Shown here: positions 41,057 through 43,081 of the stretch, in pieces
How the letters are laid out: every line of letters begins with the position of its first letter
How positions within the stretch are numbered: position 1 is the first letter of the stretch
From: Lentisphaerota bacterium
Lineage (GTDB): Bacteria > Verrucomicrobiota > Kiritimatiellia > JAAZAB01
Length of the DNA: 43,081 nucleotides
NCBI GenBank assembly: GCA_016188985.1
Contig: JACPGM010000090.1
Location: 1-43,081, forward strand
Direction of reading: 5' to 3'
Made by a program: the position numbers and the translations under genes
Notes under the pieces: model-generated
The model's input: the letters and a program-made list of their open reading frames with translations, nothing else
Databases searched by the model: none
What the model was told of the DNA's origin: nothing

Positions 41057-42637
41057 CTACGCTCTCCGCTCCACGGCTTTATGCCGCAGCCCGGTCCAGA
41101 GCTCGCCCAGCTCGGCGCAACGGCAGACAGTCGCCGCCAGGCCATAGACCAGGACGGCGACAACCATACTGATCAGCAACGGCGCGATTTGCCACACGAT
41201 ATCCGGCTGAGCTCTCAGCCAGGACGCTTGCGCCAGGCTCTCATACACCCAGCGCGCGGCCAAAGCCATCAGGGCGGCGGCCGCCGCCATACGGAGCGTG
41301 GCGCTGAAAATATTCGGCCAGCCCGGCGAGCCGACTCTCCGATGCACGAGAAAACCCATGATCATGACTTGAACACTCGCGGAAAGTACGCTGGCCAGGG
41401 CAATGCCGGCGTGCTTGAGCGGCCACATGAGAATCAGCATCAGGACCACGTTCAAGGCCGTTGCGAGCAGCCCGATTTTCACCGGCGTTTTCATATCCTG
41501 CTGGGCGTAAAAGACCGGGATAAACACTTTCAGCAGGCTGAAGACAAGGAGCCCCGGCGCATAGCATTGCAGCGCCAGAGTGGTCATATCGGTTGCCAGA
41601 GCTGAAAAGTCGCCGTGCTGGTAGATCAGACGGACGATCGGCTTGGCCAGGACCAGCAGCCCCACGGCGGCCGGCAGCATGACAAACACAAGTTGGCGCA
41701 AAGAATTGTTCAGAGTTTCGCGCAGCAGGTCAACTCGCGCCTGAGCCGTGTAGCCGGAGAAGGCCGGCAGCAGGATAGTGCCCAGAGCCGTGGCAAAGAT
41801 GCCCAGGGGAAAATAAATCAGGCGTTCGGCGTAATACAAATAAGAGGGCGCCCCTTCGCCGATCAGCACGGCGACCACGCGGTTAAGGAGCACGTTAACC
41901 TGGGTCACGCCGACGCCGATGATGGCTGCCAGCATTAACTGCCCCACCCGCCGCACGCGCGGGTCGTGGAAATCCATGGTCGGTCTCAGGCGGAAACCGC
42001 AGCGGGCCAACTGCGGTAAAAGCATGCCGGCCTGCACCATGCCGGCGACAATAACGCTCCAAGCCACTACAAAAATGCGTCCGACACCCTCGGCGGGCAA
42101 GCGGGCACAAATCAGGAACAAGGCCGCGATCATGATCAGGTTCAGGACTACGGGCGCCGCCGCCGGCAGGGCAAAGCGCCGCAAGGCATTGAGCATCGCC
42201 GCAAAAAACGCGGTAAGGCATATAAAGAACATATAGGGCAGCATGATCCGCAGGAGCTCCAAGATCAGTTCCAGGCGCGGGCTGAGGCTCAGGCCAATGA
42301 GGGCGAGCGAAGCCAGAAGGATTCCTAACGCCACGAGGGCGGCCAGGGTCAGGCTCAAGAACGAAAACATATTGGCGGCAAACTGCCAGACCGTGGAGCG
42401 CGGCTGTTTTTCCAGGCTTTCGCTGAAGATCGGCACGAAAGCCGAGGAAAGCGCGCCTTCGCCAAAAAGACCGCGGAAGAGGTTGGGGATGGTGAAGGCT
42501 ACCACAAAGGCGTCCATGGCCAGAGTGCTGCCGAAAAAAGCGGCAAAAGCCATATCGCGCACCAGGCCGCCGAGGCGGCTCAAGAGGACAAAGAAACCGA
42601 CCACCCCGGCCGAACGTATGATTTTTTGGTTATCCAA
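41057..42637 (-). CDS. murJ: Lipid II flippase MurJ
   Basis: 526 residues with about 14 membrane helices (MOP/MVF family). SAGVVGFFVLLSRLGGLVRDM, GEGALSSAFVPIF and FYAQQDMKTPVKIG are characteristic. It exports the peptidoglycan precursor lipid II. The start is TTG at 42637, preceded by GAGGA and directly downstream of an in-frame stop; the next Met is inside the first helix, so TTG is likely correct. It is 69 bases before uvrC. Confidence 0.93.
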   Translation of the reverse strand: MDNQKIIRSAGVVGFFVLLSRLGGLVRDMAFAAFFGSTLAMDAFVVAFTIPNLFRGLFGEGALSSAFVPIFSESLEKQPRSTVWQFAANMFSFLSLTLAALVALGILLASLALIGLSLSPRLELILELLRIMLPYMFFICLTAFFAAMLNALRRFALPAAAPVVLNLIMIAALFLICARLPAEGVGRIFVVAWSVIVAGMVQAGMLLPQLARCGFRLRPTMDFHDPRVRRVGQLMLAAIIGVGVTQVNVLLNRVVAVLIGEGAPSYLYYAERLIYFPLGIFATALGTILLPAFSGYTAQARVDLLRETLNNSLRQLVFVMLPAAVGLLVLAKPIVRLIYQHGDFSALATDMTTLALQCYAPGLLVFSLLKVFIPVFYAQQDMKTPVKIGLLATALNVVLMLILMWPLKHAGIALASVLSASVQVMIMGFLVHRRVGSPGWPNIFSATLRMAAAAALMALAARWVYESLAQASWLRAQPDIVWQIAPLLISMVVAVLVYGLAATVCRCAELGELWTGLRHKAVERRA

Positions 42638-42709
42638 GCGCTATCATCCTCAAGATCGAATCCGACCACGAACTATACAGAGTGTCATAGATAATGCAGC
42701 ATAACCTCT

Positions 42710-42810
42710 TGGTAGGGACGGCTCGCCGAGCCGTCCGCCTTCGCGACGCGACAGAGCGCCGCTACGGCGCGACGATGGTCCGCGGCGCTTTCGGCGAAAG
42801 CGCCCTACCA
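42710..42810. repeat. Palindromic intergenic element, TGGTAGGG/CCCTACCA ends (second copy)
   Basis: The 8-base outer ends are identical to those at 5239-5294. The hairpins are GACGGCTCG/CGAGCCGTC and GGCGCTTTCG/CGAAAGCGCC, with about 40 bases between them instead of a few. It lies in the 349-base gap between murJ and the last partial gene; no other gene is seen there. Confidence 0.85.
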
Positions 42811-42944
42811 CACAATGCCGTAACATTATTGTCGCCATGTATAGAACGCGTGCAAGGTAATTGCGTCTCCCTGGGGGCGAGGCCGTTCCCGCGCGACAGG
42901 AGCGGGTAAAGAGCCTGGAATCCGGAGTGCACCCCTTATCCTAG

Positions 42945-42964
42945 CCCTCTCCGAGGGGAGAGGG
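42945..42964. terminator. Hairpin after the partial gene
   Basis: CCCTCTCC pairs with GGAGAGGG around a GAGG spacer. It lies about 20 bases past the stop of the minus-strand gene and may end its transcript; there is no T-tract, so this is weak. Confidence 0.4.
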
Positions 42965-42986
42965 AATAATTTCAATGCACTGCAGG

Positions 42987-43081
42987 TCAGCCGCTGGCCG
43001 CCGGTGCGGCAGTGGACGCATTGTTCTTACCCGCTTCTTTGGCTGCAGCCCTGGCCGGCGGCGGGGCATAGATGCGTTCCC
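42987..43081 (-). CDS. C-terminal tail of an unidentified protein (partial)
   Basis: The last 30 or so codons on the minus strand read ERIYAPPPARAAAKEAGKNN and end AAPAASG at a TGA (42987-42989). The tail is Ala/Pro/Lys-rich. A ribosomal or other basic protein with a flexible tail is possible, but no family can be named. Confidence 0.45.
   Translation of the reverse strand, partial: ERIYAPPPARAAAKEAGKNNASTAAPAASG

Overview
The window (about 43 kb, GC-rich coding DNA) looks like chromosomal sequence of a PVC-superphylum bacterium, most likely Kiritimatiellota, Verrucomicrobiota or Lentisphaerota. This is an inference, not a database result. It rests on the type IV pilin-like protein of the kind common in that group, RNase HIII, UroD-like and xylose-isomerase-like TIM-barrel proteins, a glycine-rich secreted repeat protein, L-fucose isomerase, and intergenic spaces full of palindromic repeats. 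There is no plasmid, phage, transposase or CRISPR array.

Left part (1-10.2 kb, mostly minus strand): the start of a BadF-type sugar kinase/ATPase running off the edge, a 1002-residue secreted protein with three glycine-rich repeats, the dTDP-L-rhamnose genes rfbD-rfbA-rfbC (no rfbB here), a CHASE2 adenylate cyclase and a soluble PAS hybrid histidine kinase.

Middle part (10.4-28 kb, mostly plus strand): a YbgC-like thioesterase and a sugar isomerase-like TIM barrel behind a good sigma-70 promoter; a 1461-residue GH13 plus GH133 glycogen debranching fusion; tRNA-Lys(CTT); a sigma-54 activator, an AT-rich spacer with a well-matched sigma-54 promoter, and the prepilin gene with a strong terminator; nitroreductase, PIG-L deacetylase and a second TIM-barrel isomerase in one run; an ATP-cone plus P-loop kinase fusion on the minus strand; then UroD-like, MetX-MetW fusion, serine acetyltransferase and a DUF1573 protein, a likely operon with a sulfur amino-acid core.

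Right part (28-43 kb): ridA, rnhC and fucI on the minus strand, divergent from a DUF4380-like gene; a dolichol-phosphate-mannose-synthase-like plus UbiA-type prenyltransferase pair; peptide deformylase; then a minus-strand series parA, leuD, leuC, a winged-helix regulator, uvrC and murJ, and finally the tail of an unidentified gene.

The most striking non-coding signal is a dense population of dispersed palindromic elements in several families. They share outer arms, carry different inserts at their hairpin tips, sit against stop codons, and in a few places are read through in frame inside proteins. Two copies 19 kb apart in opposite orientation (16303-16440 and 35013-35284) share the same modular plan with expanded loops.
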